From the NCBI GenBank assembly GCA_031291175.1, contig JARLJO010000023.1, positions 1 through 64,000 on the forward strand: a DNA stretch of 64,000 bases. The letters run 5' to 3'. The position numbers and the translations under genes are program-made. Position 1 is the first letter of the stretch, and each line of letters opens with the position of its first letter. Shown one piece after another: positions 8,665 through 16,343 of this stretch. The stretch comes from Gammaproteobacteria bacterium. Its GTDB lineage: Bacteria; Pseudomonadota; Gammaproteobacteria; DSM-16500. The notes below the pieces were generated by a model. The model made no database searches. It was not told the DNA's origin and saw only the letters and a program-made list of their open reading frames with translations.

Positions 8665-9306
8665 TTATGCCGCCTTCACAATATGTAATTTAATAATAAC
8701 GGTAGCATTGGGATAATTAACCACATTGTATTCTAAACTATCCCAAGACAAACACCATGGAAGATTTTCCAGTTGTTTTAGATAAGCAATGGTATCAAAA
8801 TAATCACTTTGAAATTCTAGCTGCATGCTACTTTTATCGACGTGCTTTTGGGGTGTGGTATCTTCCACCACTGGCGTGCTGGCTGCCATGATTTTCTTGT
8901 TTATTGGTGCCAGCGCCGGTTTTTCATCCGGGGCAATACTTTTTAATCCAGTGATTTTTATGTTTTGATTGGGCGATAGAATCGCTGTCATCAAGTTATC
9001 AAGATCTTGAGGGGAGGCTAATTTTAATGTCGCTAATTGCTTGGCCTCTAAGTTTTTTTGCGAAGCATTCAAATGTGACTCCGCTAGAATTTTTTTGGCT
9101 TGGTCATCAAATATTTTAATCTGAGGGACGATATTGGCTATTTGCATTTTCAATACGGCTAAGCGTTTGCTTAAAGGTCGGTCGAGTAAAAGATACCAGA
9201 CAAAATAAATCACGGCGCAGCTAAGCGCTAATACCATCAAGCGCTCTCTGTGGGTGCGAGCATTAATCCAGGTTTCCAATGATTCAATTTGATTGCGAAT
9301 ATTCAT
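8665..9306 (-). CDS. mshJ: MSHA biogenesis protein MshJ (PilO-like)
   Basis: A 213-residue single-pass inner-membrane protein. A short cytoplasmic N-terminus is followed by a membrane helix at ~24-43 (MVLALSCAVIYFVWYLLL), then a coiled coil (~50-95) and a ferredoxin-like periplasmic domain ending DSLEYNVVNYPNATVIIKLHIV. It belongs to the PilO/GspM-like group, which pairs with PilN-like proteins. The start overlaps the preceding gene by 4 bases, the usual coupling in this operon. Confidence 0.85.
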   Translation of the reverse strand: MNIRNQIESLETWINARTHRERLMVLALSCAVIYFVWYLLLDRPLSKRLAVLKMQIANIVPQIKIFDDQAKKILAESHLNASQKNLEAKQLATLKLASPQDLDNLMTAILSPNQNIKITGLKSIAPDEKPALAPINKKIMAASTPVVEDTTPQKHVDKSSMQLEFQSDYFDTIAYLKQLENLPWCLSWDSLEYNVVNYPNATVIIKLHIVKAA

Positions 9307-9869
9307 TGCGGCACCTCAGTGGTCAAGTAGAAACTTAACACGTTACTAATTGAGGAGGGTTTAGCCGATATCGGTTCGATTGGTTGCGAGAGATCTTGCA
9401 TCACAAATGGCCGAGTAGTGAAAGTCGATTGCTTGTTGATCCGCTCTAAAAATTCTTGTGCTTCTATCCCGCGTGTTGCATAGCCTTTCAAGCTGATCAG
9501 CGTGCCGTTGTTTGCAATGCTGATATTGGTCAGCCAGGCACCTGGTACGACTGCCTTGGCAAAGCCCTCTAAAAAAGGAGAAAACTTGATTTTACAAGCG
9601 GCAATTTTACTGGCGTTCATGGCGAATTGTGAAATATCAAGTTCAGGATATTCGGCGGCTATTTGTTGCAAGTGTTGTCGTGAATCGGCTAAAGAAGTAT
9701 TTATTTTATTTAAATGAGATAAGAGATATTGCTCATGAATCAAGCCAAACAGATAAAAGAGCATTAAAAATCCTGCAAATCCGCCCGATAATAGGGCGAG
9801 TATCTTCAGATCAAGAAAAGACTTAATCGGATGCGGCAGATAGCGGTATAAATTAATCTGCTGTTGCAT
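9303..9869 (-). CDS. PilN-like MSHA biogenesis protein (MshI2 type)
   Basis: A 188-residue bitopic protein when started at the ATG at 9869 (MQQQINLYRYLP). This start gives the classical PilN opening QINLYRYLP. A longer frame begins at 9902 but would overlap mshI more deeply. One membrane helix lies at ~30-50 (LLSGGFAGFLMLFYLFGLIH), followed by a coiled coil and a periplasmic PilN domain with the motif TNISIANNGTLISLKGYA. It overlaps the mshI stop by 17 bases. PilN binds PilM through its N-terminal NLY motif, so it should bridge MshI and MshJ. Confidence 0.83.
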   Translation of the reverse strand: MQQQINLYRYLPHPIKSFLDLKILALLSGGFAGFLMLFYLFGLIHEQYLLSHLNKINTSLADSRQHLQQIAAEYPELDISQFAMNASKIAACKIKFSPFLEGFAKAVVPGAWLTNISIANNGTLISLKGYATRGIEAQEFLERINKQSTFTTRPFVMQDLSQPIEPISAKPSSISNVLSFYLTTEVPQ

Positions 9870-10857
9870 GGGTATTTGTCTCTTCACGAAGTGCGCCGCC
9901 AATCAGAGGCAAAAATTGCCCTTGCTGGTTTTTATCTAATAACGGTTGGCAGTCTAAAAGATTGTTAAGATCTAAGTCTTGCACCACTGTTGTTAGACGC
10001 TTGATTAAATAACTTTTGATATCAATAGCGGGTGAGGTTTCTGGCGCTAATAGAATTTTTGTCGGTGCAGGTAGACGCCACTGACTCTGAAAGTAATCGA
10101 ATGAACGTTGTATCTCAAGTGAGAGCTTATCAATATTGCGATCAGTGATATCAGGATCTTGTGAGGCATCAGAGACTAGCTGGGTTCCCCAGTCCAGTCG
10201 GCGTGAGAAATAAAATGTTTTTTGACGTGTGACGATAATTTTGCTGCTTTTTTCTTGCAGATAAATTAAGGCCACACTGTTGTCATCTTGTTCGTAGAGT
10301 GACGAAATATTACGGAGCGCTAATTCATTGATGTCAATGGTTGTTAGATTTAAGCCGCTATCATTAATGATCTCAGCTAGAGGTTGTAAGTAACTCAGTG
10401 ATGACACAGCCACCATGATATTTTTTTTAGCGGAAGAGATATTGGATGATGGCAAATCAAAACTATCAATGACAGTGTCTTCTATGGGAAATGTGATTAA
10501 ATCTTTAATTTTCCAGCGAACGGCTGCTTGAAATTCCGCATCAGGCACAGGCAGTTTTTCTATTAAAAGTAATTGGTAATTTTCAGGCGGTAATATCCAG
10601 GTACAATTAATGCCATCGAGTTTATGCTTTGCCACTTCAGCGGCTAATGCTTCTGCTAAATTGGTTCGATTGCAAGCGATGTATTCACGCAAGCTCAATT
10701 TGATTTTTTCGCCATTCGTTGCAGGATCGGTTTTTACAATCGAAAACCCAGAGGGTAAGATGCTGACACAACAGAAATCGTCACGCACTGTTTTACTGTG
10801 AGTAGAAAACAGGGCATCCAAGCCTAATTTTTCTTTGATATACCTCAGTCTATCCAT
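9853..10857 (-). CDS. mshI: MSHA biogenesis protein MshI (PilM-like)
   Basis: A 334-residue cytoplasmic actin-like protein related to PilM/GspL. Recognisable stretches are the LPPENYQLLLIEKLPVP region (~100) and FPIEDTVIDSFDLP (~130). The regular sequence IDINELALRNI precedes the second actin-like subdomain. No membrane segment is seen. It is first in the msh operon and recruits PilN-like partners to the assembly platform. The ribosome-binding site before the ATG is weak. mshH, often upstream in Vibrio, is replaced here by a divergent peptidase gene. Confidence 0.83.
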   Translation of the reverse strand: MDRLRYIKEKLGLDALFSTHSKTVRDDFCCVSILPSGFSIVKTDPATNGEKIKLSLREYIACNRTNLAEALAAEVAKHKLDGINCTWILPPENYQLLLIEKLPVPDAEFQAAVRWKIKDLITFPIEDTVIDSFDLPSSNISSAKKNIMVAVSSLSYLQPLAEIINDSGLNLTTIDINELALRNISSLYEQDDNSVALIYLQEKSSKIIVTRQKTFYFSRRLDWGTQLVSDASQDPDITDRNIDKLSLEIQRSFDYFQSQWRLPAPTKILLAPETSPAIDIKSYLIKRLTTVVQDLDLNNLLDCQPLLDKNQQGQFLPLIGGALREETNTHATAD

Positions 10858-11020
10858 AGCTCGCTTCAGTATAATAAATTAAATTTTCTTATTCTCTAAT
10901 AAATATAAAAATTTTGCTACAATAACCTCTGTTGGCAGCGAGAATTCGAGTGAGTTAACCGTTTTTAAAATTTTCCTAGGGTTTACCCTTACCTAATGTT
11001 TCTTTAGACCAAGGATTTTT

Positions 11021-12421
11021 ATGCAACACAAGCAATTTATCGAACAAGTTTGGGAGGAGTCGATTATTCCTACTCTCAAAGACTATATTCATATTCCCAA
11101 TAAGTCGCCGCTCTTTGACCCGCAATGGGAAACGAATGGGCACATGAATCGAGCGGTTGATCTTGCTACCGATTGGTGCAAAAAACAAAACATCAAGGAT
11201 ATGTATCTTGAAGTGGTTCGCCTGCATAATCGCACGCCTGTTATTTTTATCGAAATTCCAGGCGATAGTCCAGAGACCATACTCTTATATGGTCATCTTG
11301 ATAAACAGCCCGAGATGAGCGGCTGGGATTCCGATTTAGGCCCCTGGAAGCCTGTATTAAAAGACGATAAACTCTATGGTCGTGGTGGTGCTGATGATGG
11401 CTATGCGATATTTGCTTCTCTCACTGCCATTGCTGCTTTACAAAAACAACAAATCCCTCACGCCCGCTGCGTGATTTTAATTGAATGCTGCGAAGAAAGT
11501 GGCAGCTACGATTTGCCATTCTATATGGATGCTTTAGCGGATCGCATCATGAATCCCAATCTCGTTATTTGCCTGGATTCAGGTTGTGGTAACTACGATC
11601 AATTTTGGTTAACCACTTCACTTCGTGGTTTGGTCAATGGGTCATTGTATATTAATGTTTTGAAAGAAGGCGTCCATTCTGGCAATGCGAGTGGTATCGT
11701 GCCATCTTGTTTTATGATTTTACGGCAGCTATTAGAGCGTATCGAAGACAAAACCGATAGCAAAATTCTTTTGCAGGACTTACAGGTTGAGATACCGGCT
11801 GCGCGTTTAACCCAAGCCAAGCTCGCTGCTTCTGTGCTGCAGAAAACATTGCATGAGAGCTACCCTTTTGTCCCTGGCGCTAAAGCGGTAACGCCCGATA
11901 CATTCGAGCAAATTTTAAATCGTACCTGGCGCTCTGCCTTATCTATTACGGGAGCCGATGGTTTACCTGAATTGCAAGATGCTGGCAATGTCACGCTTCC
12001 TCACTTGACGATGAAATTATCCATGCGTCTTCCGCCAACATGTGATGCTGAAAAAGCCGCTGCCGCGCTGAAAAAAACCTTGGAATCGAATCCTCCTTTT
12101 GATGCACGGATTCAATTTGAACTGGATAGTGCCACCTCGGGTTGGGATTCGCCGGAACTCAGTGATTGGCTAGTCACGTCAGTTAATAACGCTTCCACTG
12201 CCTATTTTGGCAAAAAGGCGATGTACATGGGTGAAGGGGGTTCCATCCCTTTTATGGGCATGTTAGGCAAACAATTTCCTAAGGCGCAATTTGTTATTAC
12301 CGGATTGCTTGGGCCAGGTTCTAATGCCCATGGGCCTAATGAATTTTTGCATATTCCAACAGGAAAAAAATTAACGTGCTGCATCGCTGAAATTATTGCT
12401 GATCATTATAAGCATAGTTAA
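11021..12421 (+). CDS. M20 family metallopeptidase
   Basis: A 466-residue dizinc peptidase of the M20/M25/M40 group that cleaves dipeptides or deacylates amino acids. Metal-binding segments are all present: YGHLDKQPE (~90), GRGGADDGYA (~118), ECCEESGS (~150), CLDSGCG (~182) and the late GSNAHGPNEFLH (~435). A lid/dimerisation domain lies at ~200-330. The start has an AAGGA ribosome-binding site. It is divergent from the msh operon and shares a 163-base intergenic region with it. The exact substrate cannot be read from the sequence. Confidence 0.88.
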   Translation: MQHKQFIEQVWEESIIPTLKDYIHIPNKSPLFDPQWETNGHMNRAVDLATDWCKKQNIKDMYLEVVRLHNRTPVIFIEIPGDSPETILLYGHLDKQPEMSGWDSDLGPWKPVLKDDKLYGRGGADDGYAIFASLTAIAALQKQQIPHARCVILIECCEESGSYDLPFYMDALADRIMNPNLVICLDSGCGNYDQFWLTTSLRGLVNGSLYINVLKEGVHSGNASGIVPSCFMILRQLLERIEDKTDSKILLQDLQVEIPAARLTQAKLAASVLQKTLHESYPFVPGAKAVTPDTFEQILNRTWRSALSITGADGLPELQDAGNVTLPHLTMKLSMRLPPTCDAEKAAAALKKTLESNPPFDARIQFELDSATSGWDSPELSDWLVTSVNNASTAYFGKKAMYMGEGGSIPFMGMLGKQFPKAQFVITGLLGPGSNAHGPNEFLHIPTGKKLTCCIAEIIADHYKHS

Positions 12422-12477
12422 CTTATTCACTGTAACCCTACGTACTGATCTTAAGCTCTACGTACTGTTCCCAAACC

Positions 12478-12510
12478 CCTACGTACCGTGGACAAGCCAC
12501 GGTACGTAGG
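12478..12510. repeat. Family A hairpin repeat, copy 3 (perfect palindrome)
   Basis: A perfect 33-base palindrome: 14-base arms CCTACGTACCGTGG around the loop ACAAG. Two more CTACGTACTG starts lie just upstream (12438, 12458), so the end of the unit is repeated directly. It lies between the convergent peptidase and EamA genes. Confidence 0.85.
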
Positions 12511-12580
12511 AGTTCTTTGTGCTACCTAATGACACTAACTTAAGAAATGGCCCCGGAGCATTCTTGTTCTTGTCATTTAT

Positions 12581-13462
12581 TCAAATGCGATCAGAGCAAC
12601 TGACGACCCAAACGCCGACTAAAGCAACGAGCCCTCCGATCAAAGCCATTAAAGCGGGTACTTCCCCTAAAAAGATCCAGCCCATAATCGTTGTCATAAG
12701 CGGCATAACATAAATAAAATTCATTGTGCGTGAAGCAGACAATTTGGATAGCGCATAAGACCAGGCAAGATACGCTATTCCTGCAGGAAAAATGCCTAAA
12801 TAAACGGTAGCAATCGTGGCCTTAGTCGAAGCAAGAGGCATTTCGTGAATCAGGCGAGGTAAATAAAACAGCATGCCTATTGCGCCACCCAATACCACAT
12901 AAGCCGTGACCTCAATAGAGTGGTATTTTTTTAAAAAATGTTTTTGCAAAACCGAAAAAACACTGCCTGAGACAGTAGATGCGAGAACAAATAAGCAGCC
13001 GGTTTCAAACTTTAATGCCCCGCTCTGCCCCAGCATAATTAACGTCACGCCAAATACGCTGATTAAAAGTCCCAATATGCCATATACGTTGATGCGTTCA
13101 CCTAAAAAAAGGATGGCCAATAGCGTGGTTATAACAGGTGATTGGCTGATAATGAAGCTAGCAATGCCTGAAGAGACCGTCAGTTCGCCATAATTCAAAC
13201 AAACATGGTAGATGCTCAATGTGATAGCGCCAATCACTAATAGCCAGCACAGATCTTTCCCATTAATTTTTTGTCGGTTTTTTGGCAGGCGAATACAAAG
13301 TATCAGCAGACAAAAAGAAGCAATGATAAATCGAAAGAGAGCAAGCGGCCCTGGCGAATAGCTGACTAAACCATAGCGAATGCCAACAAAGGCAGATGCC
13401 CACAGTGTGAGAGCTAAGCCTAAGGCAAATTTGGTTTTAAGTGTAATAGGGGTCGTATTCAT
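12581..13462 (-). CDS. EamA/DMT-family transporter
   Basis: A 293-residue membrane protein with about ten hydrophobic helices and the two EamA repeats (~10-140 and ~150-290) of the drug/metabolite transporter superfamily. Family-typical stretches are ALTLWASAFVGIRYGL at the start and ILFLGERINVYGILGLLISVFGV closing the first repeat. FLGEVPALMALIGGLVALVGVW closes the second. Such proteins usually export small metabolites or amino acids. The substrate is unknown. The start codon overlaps the zapE stop (TAATG), so the two genes are translationally coupled. Confidence 0.88.
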   Translation of the reverse strand: MNTTPITLKTKFALGLALTLWASAFVGIRYGLVSYSPGPLALFRFIIASFCLLILCIRLPKNRQKINGKDLCWLLVIGAITLSIYHVCLNYGELTVSSGIASFIISQSPVITTLLAILFLGERINVYGILGLLISVFGVTLIMLGQSGALKFETGCLFVLASTVSGSVFSVLQKHFLKKYHSIEVTAYVVLGGAIGMLFYLPRLIHEMPLASTKATIATVYLGIFPAGIAYLAWSYALSKLSASRTMNFIYVMPLMTTIMGWIFLGEVPALMALIGGLVALVGVWVVSCSDRI

Positions 13463-14562
13463 TAAGTGTTATCGCGATTCAGTTCACTGGTAAAATAATC
13501 TGTAGATTGCATCTCAAGTAATCTTGAATGCGTACGCGTATACTCCATCACCATATAACCTCGGTTATAAAGTTGTTCTACAGGTTCAGCAGCCGATATC
13601 ACCAGTTTGACGCGTGCGTCATAAAGCACGTCGACTAAGCTAATGAACAGGCAGATCTTGTCTTTTTCGTTGGGTTCAATCACGGGGATATCGCTGATAA
13701 AAACAATTTTATATTTTTCTGCAATGACCAAATAATCTTTTTGGCTGCGCGGGATGGCGCAAATATCAGAAAATTCAAACCAAACAATATCACTGGTTTT
13801 TTTCTTAACGGCAATAGGTCGGTCATTGATGATCACTTGGGTGCTATCAATTTTTTCCCCTAACGATAGGGTCTCAAAATTTTGATCCATTTTCTTTTGT
13901 GTGTCTAAACCGAGAGGGGTATAAAAAACCCCGGCTTGCTGGAGGTGGCGCAACCGGTAATCAATGGCGGATGCCATATGGATGACTTCGGTGTCTTGTT
14001 TCAACAAGGCTATCGCGGGTAAAAAATTCAGTCGCTGTAAGCCGTTTTTGTAGAGATCATCTGGCGCCACATTGGAGGTTGCGACTAAGCAAACCCCGCG
14101 CGAGAATAAAGCTTTAAAAAGTCGCCCCAAGAGCATGGCATCGGTAATATCAGAGACAAAGAGTTCGTCAAAGCATAACACCAAGGTTTGCGCAGCCAGT
14201 TCTTTAGCAATAGCCTGAAGTGGGTCAGCCTCACCTTGATGAACGGTCAGTTTGTTGTGTATCAGTTGCATGAATTGGTGAAAATGCATACGCATTTTTT
14301 GGGTGAATGGTAGCGTATGGTAAAAACAATCCATAATAAAGGTTTTGCCTATCCCGACGCCACCCCACAAATAAATACCTTTGACTAGTTGGGGGGTATG
14401 CAGCAAACGAAAAAAACCGTTACGCTTGTTAAGTTCCGTCACGAGATTGTTTTGGAGTGTTTGCAACTTTTCTACAACAGTAAGCTGCATGGCATCACTG
14501 GTAATGTTGCCCATTTCAACTTGTTGATGATAGTAATCCAGTGGGGTCATGAAGTTGTTCAC
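13462..14562 (-). CDS. zapE: Cell division ATPase ZapE (AFG1 family)
   Basis: A 366-residue AFG1-like ATPase. The N-terminal MTPLDYYHQQV and the Walker A GGVGIGKTFIMD (~68-80) are family hallmarks, with VLCFDELFVSDITDAMLLG as Walker B. The C-terminal third holds FSDICAIPRSQKDYLVIAEKY, as in E. coli ZapE. It acts at the division septum and modulates FtsZ. The frame opens with a GTG at 14562, while the ATG at 14550 gives the canonical MTPLDYY start. Neither has a good ribosome-binding site. It is coupled to the downstream EamA gene. Confidence 0.9.
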   Translation of the reverse strand: MNNFMTPLDYYHQQVEMGNITSDAMQLTVVEKLQTLQNNLVTELNKRNGFFRLLHTPQLVKGIYLWGGVGIGKTFIMDCFYHTLPFTQKMRMHFHQFMQLIHNKLTVHQGEADPLQAIAKELAAQTLVLCFDELFVSDITDAMLLGRLFKALFSRGVCLVATSNVAPDDLYKNGLQRLNFLPAIALLKQDTEVIHMASAIDYRLRHLQQAGVFYTPLGLDTQKKMDQNFETLSLGEKIDSTQVIINDRPIAVKKKTSDIVWFEFSDICAIPRSQKDYLVIAEKYKIVFISDIPVIEPNEKDKICLFISLVDVLYDARVKLVISAAEPVEQLYNRGYMVMEYTRTHSRLLEMQSTDYFTSELNRDNT

Positions 14563-14697
14563 TTTGCGCTTTATTTGAGATCAGGAATTATACGGCAATA
14601 ACAGCCGCCTAGGAAGGCGTTGTTCTAGATTAGATTGAGGGATGAAATGAAAAGCGTAATAAACCCGGCATAGGAAAGCAGCCGGGCCACTCGATAA

Positions 14698-14760
14698 GTA
14701 TAAGCATAATAAAAGATTATGCTTATACCTATCTATTAATTAGCTTGTGCTAATTAATAG
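14698..14760 (-). terminator. Two tandem perfect hairpins at the end of a small secreted-protein gene
   Basis: 14733-14744 pairs with 14749-14760 (12-base arms CTATTAATTAGC, loop TTGT) and contains the stop codon of the gene above it. 14698-14710 pairs with 14716-14728 (13-base arms, loop AAAAG). Neither is followed by a long T run, so they may stabilise the transcript 3' end as much as terminate it. A third stem (CCCGGC/GCCGGG) lies near 14664-14686. Confidence 0.5.
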
Positions 14761-15050
14761 TCATCATCACCCGTTGCAGTATCAGCGCTCATGTCATCTG
14801 TACTATTAGAAGGGTTGGTGCCAGCGGTTGAGTCTGGAGCACTAGCGCCGACATTGGGAGCCGCGTTTGGGTTTTGTGAAGAGGACATGTCGTTGTTTTG
14901 CATGCCAGGAGCGCCACTCATTGAACCACTCATTGAGCCTGCGTTCATGCCAGTATCGTCTGCTGTCATAATAGCGGGTGAGGCAGCATAAGCAAATGAT
15001 GCGGCAAACATCCCTGAGATTGCCATCACAGCTAGGGTCTTAAATTTCAT
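14754..15050 (-). CDS. Small secreted Ser/Met/Asp-rich protein of unknown function
   Basis: 98 residues from the ATG at 15050. The AAGGAGA ribosome-binding site sits six bases before this codon but directly abuts the upstream in-frame ATG at 15056. A clear signal peptide (KFKTLAVMAISGMFAASFAYA) is cut near residue 22-24. The mature part is low-complexity: repeated GSMSGSMSGAPGM, Asn/Pro/Ser runs and an acidic tail ending DDDY. There are no cysteines. I do not recognise a family. Such small exported proteins can be abundant envelope or stress proteins, but no function can be read here. Confidence 0.7.
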   Translation of the reverse strand: MKFKTLAVMAISGMFAASFAYAASPAIMTADDTGMNAGSMSGSMSGAPGMQNNDMSSSQNPNAAPNVGASAPDSTAGTNPSNSTDDMSADTATGDDDY

Positions 15051-15153
15051 GTTCATTCTCCTTGAGAATTATCTAAAAATCGCCGTTATAATCTAATACT
15101 AAATTACGGTTTGTGCTATTATTTTTTTTAAAATAACTGGACATCCTTCTCTT

Positions 15154-16122
15154 ATGAAAAAAATCATCGTCCTCACCTCCGGCGGCGACGCACCCGGAAT
15201 GAACGCAGCGATTCGCGCTGTGGTTAGAACAGGCCATTATTACGGCTTAAAAGTCTATGGTTGCCAATTTGGATTTCAAGGTTTGGTGGATCAGACTATT
15301 TTTCCGATGGAGCCCAATAGTGTCGCCAATATGATTCAAAACGGCGGCACTATTTTGAAAACAGCCCGCTGTCTGTCTTTTTTGCAAAAAGAAACACGCG
15401 ATGCCTGCCGTGCTTTTCTGAAAAAAGAAGAGATCGATGGCATTGTTGTCATCGGCGGCAACGGTAGTTTTAAAGGCGCATCCCTTCTCACTGCCGAAGG
15501 CGGTCCTGCCACCATTGGGATTCCGGGCACAATAGACAATGATATCCATGGTACGGAATATACGATTGGGTTTGATACGGCGCGTAACACTGCCCTACAA
15601 GCCATCGATAAAATTCGGGATACCGCCTCAAGTCATAATCACAATTTTTTGGTCGAGGTCATGGGACGAAGCTCAGGGTTCCTGGCCCTGGATGTCGGTA
15701 TTGCGGGCGGCGCTGAGTTTATTCTCACGCCAGAGTTCCCAGTCTCACATGAAGTATTGGCGAGTAAGATCACTACACCCAGACGTCATAAGTTGAGTTC
15801 TATTATAGTCATAGCGGAAGCGGACAAGTCTGGCAGAAGCTTTGATATAGCCAAGCAGCTTGCCGTGATTACCGGGCTACAATATCGGGTTTGTATTTTA
15901 GGCCATACCCAGCGTGGTGGCTCCCCCACTGCCATGGATCGCAAAATGGCATCCGAGATGGGATATCTTGCGGTCAGAGGGTTATTGGAAGGTCAATCCC
16001 ATCAAATGACCGCGTTTAACCAAGGTAGGCTAGAATTAGTCAGAATTCCAGATCCGGATCTCGGCCCTAGGATTTTGAATCAAAAGGATTTAATCGAGCT
16101 AAATGACATATTATGTACTTAA
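15154..16122 (+). CDS. pfkA: 6-phosphofructokinase (ATP-type PfkA)
   Basis: A 322-residue enzyme that phosphorylates fructose 6-phosphate to the 1,6-bisphosphate in glycolysis. Its length matches E. coli PfkA. It has TSGGDAPGMNAAIR (~8-21), PGTIDNDIHGT (catalytic Asp region, ~126), VEVMGRSSGF (~165) and LGHTQRGGSPTAMDR (~248). Gly residues stand at the two sites that separate ATP- from PPi-dependent enzymes (GGNGS and PGTID), which favours ATP. The usual Asp of GGDGS, a Mg-ATP ligand, reads Asn here (GGNGS). It stands alone and ends just before a small ORF with a strong ribosome-binding site. Confidence 0.9.
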   Translation: MKKIIVLTSGGDAPGMNAAIRAVVRTGHYYGLKVYGCQFGFQGLVDQTIFPMEPNSVANMIQNGGTILKTARCLSFLQKETRDACRAFLKKEEIDGIVVIGGNGSFKGASLLTAEGGPATIGIPGTIDNDIHGTEYTIGFDTARNTALQAIDKIRDTASSHNHNFLVEVMGRSSGFLALDVGIAGGAEFILTPEFPVSHEVLASKITTPRRHKLSSIIVIAEADKSGRSFDIAKQLAVITGLQYRVCILGHTQRGGSPTAMDRKMASEMGYLAVRGLLEGQSHQMTAFNQGRLELVRIPDPDLGPRILNQKDLIELNDILCT

Positions 16123-16139
16123 ATTGGAGGGCACTACCC

Positions 16140-16202
16140 ATGAAAAACTGGCATTTGGTCTCTTATTCTGGTATAAATTTCCCCCTCACTGTTAATAAAT
16201 AA
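16140..16202 (+). CDS. Possible 20-residue leader peptide or small ORF
   Basis: ATG at 16140 with a near-perfect GGAGGG eight bases upstream, encoding 20 residues (MKNWHLVSYSGINF then PLTVNK) and ending at TAA 16202. It lies in the 221-base gap between pfkA and the MFS gene. No family is recognisable, and the excellent ribosome-binding site is the only support. The rest of the gap shows nothing I can name. Confidence 0.3.
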   Translation: MKNWHLVSYSGINFPLTVNK

Positions 16203-16343
16203 TACCGAATAATATTCTGACGATAATAGATAGCAATTCACTACGACCGCACAAAAAAGGGTAAGACGATTAAGCTATATTTAACTCAATTCAAAAAGAG
16301 CTAATCGTTTGTTCAATAATAACTTTTCAACGGGAAAAGATGC

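Noticed and set aside
10858-10930. TATACT as the promoter of the msh operon
   Set aside because: It lies 10 bases before the mshI ATG with no -35 match; not enough to call.
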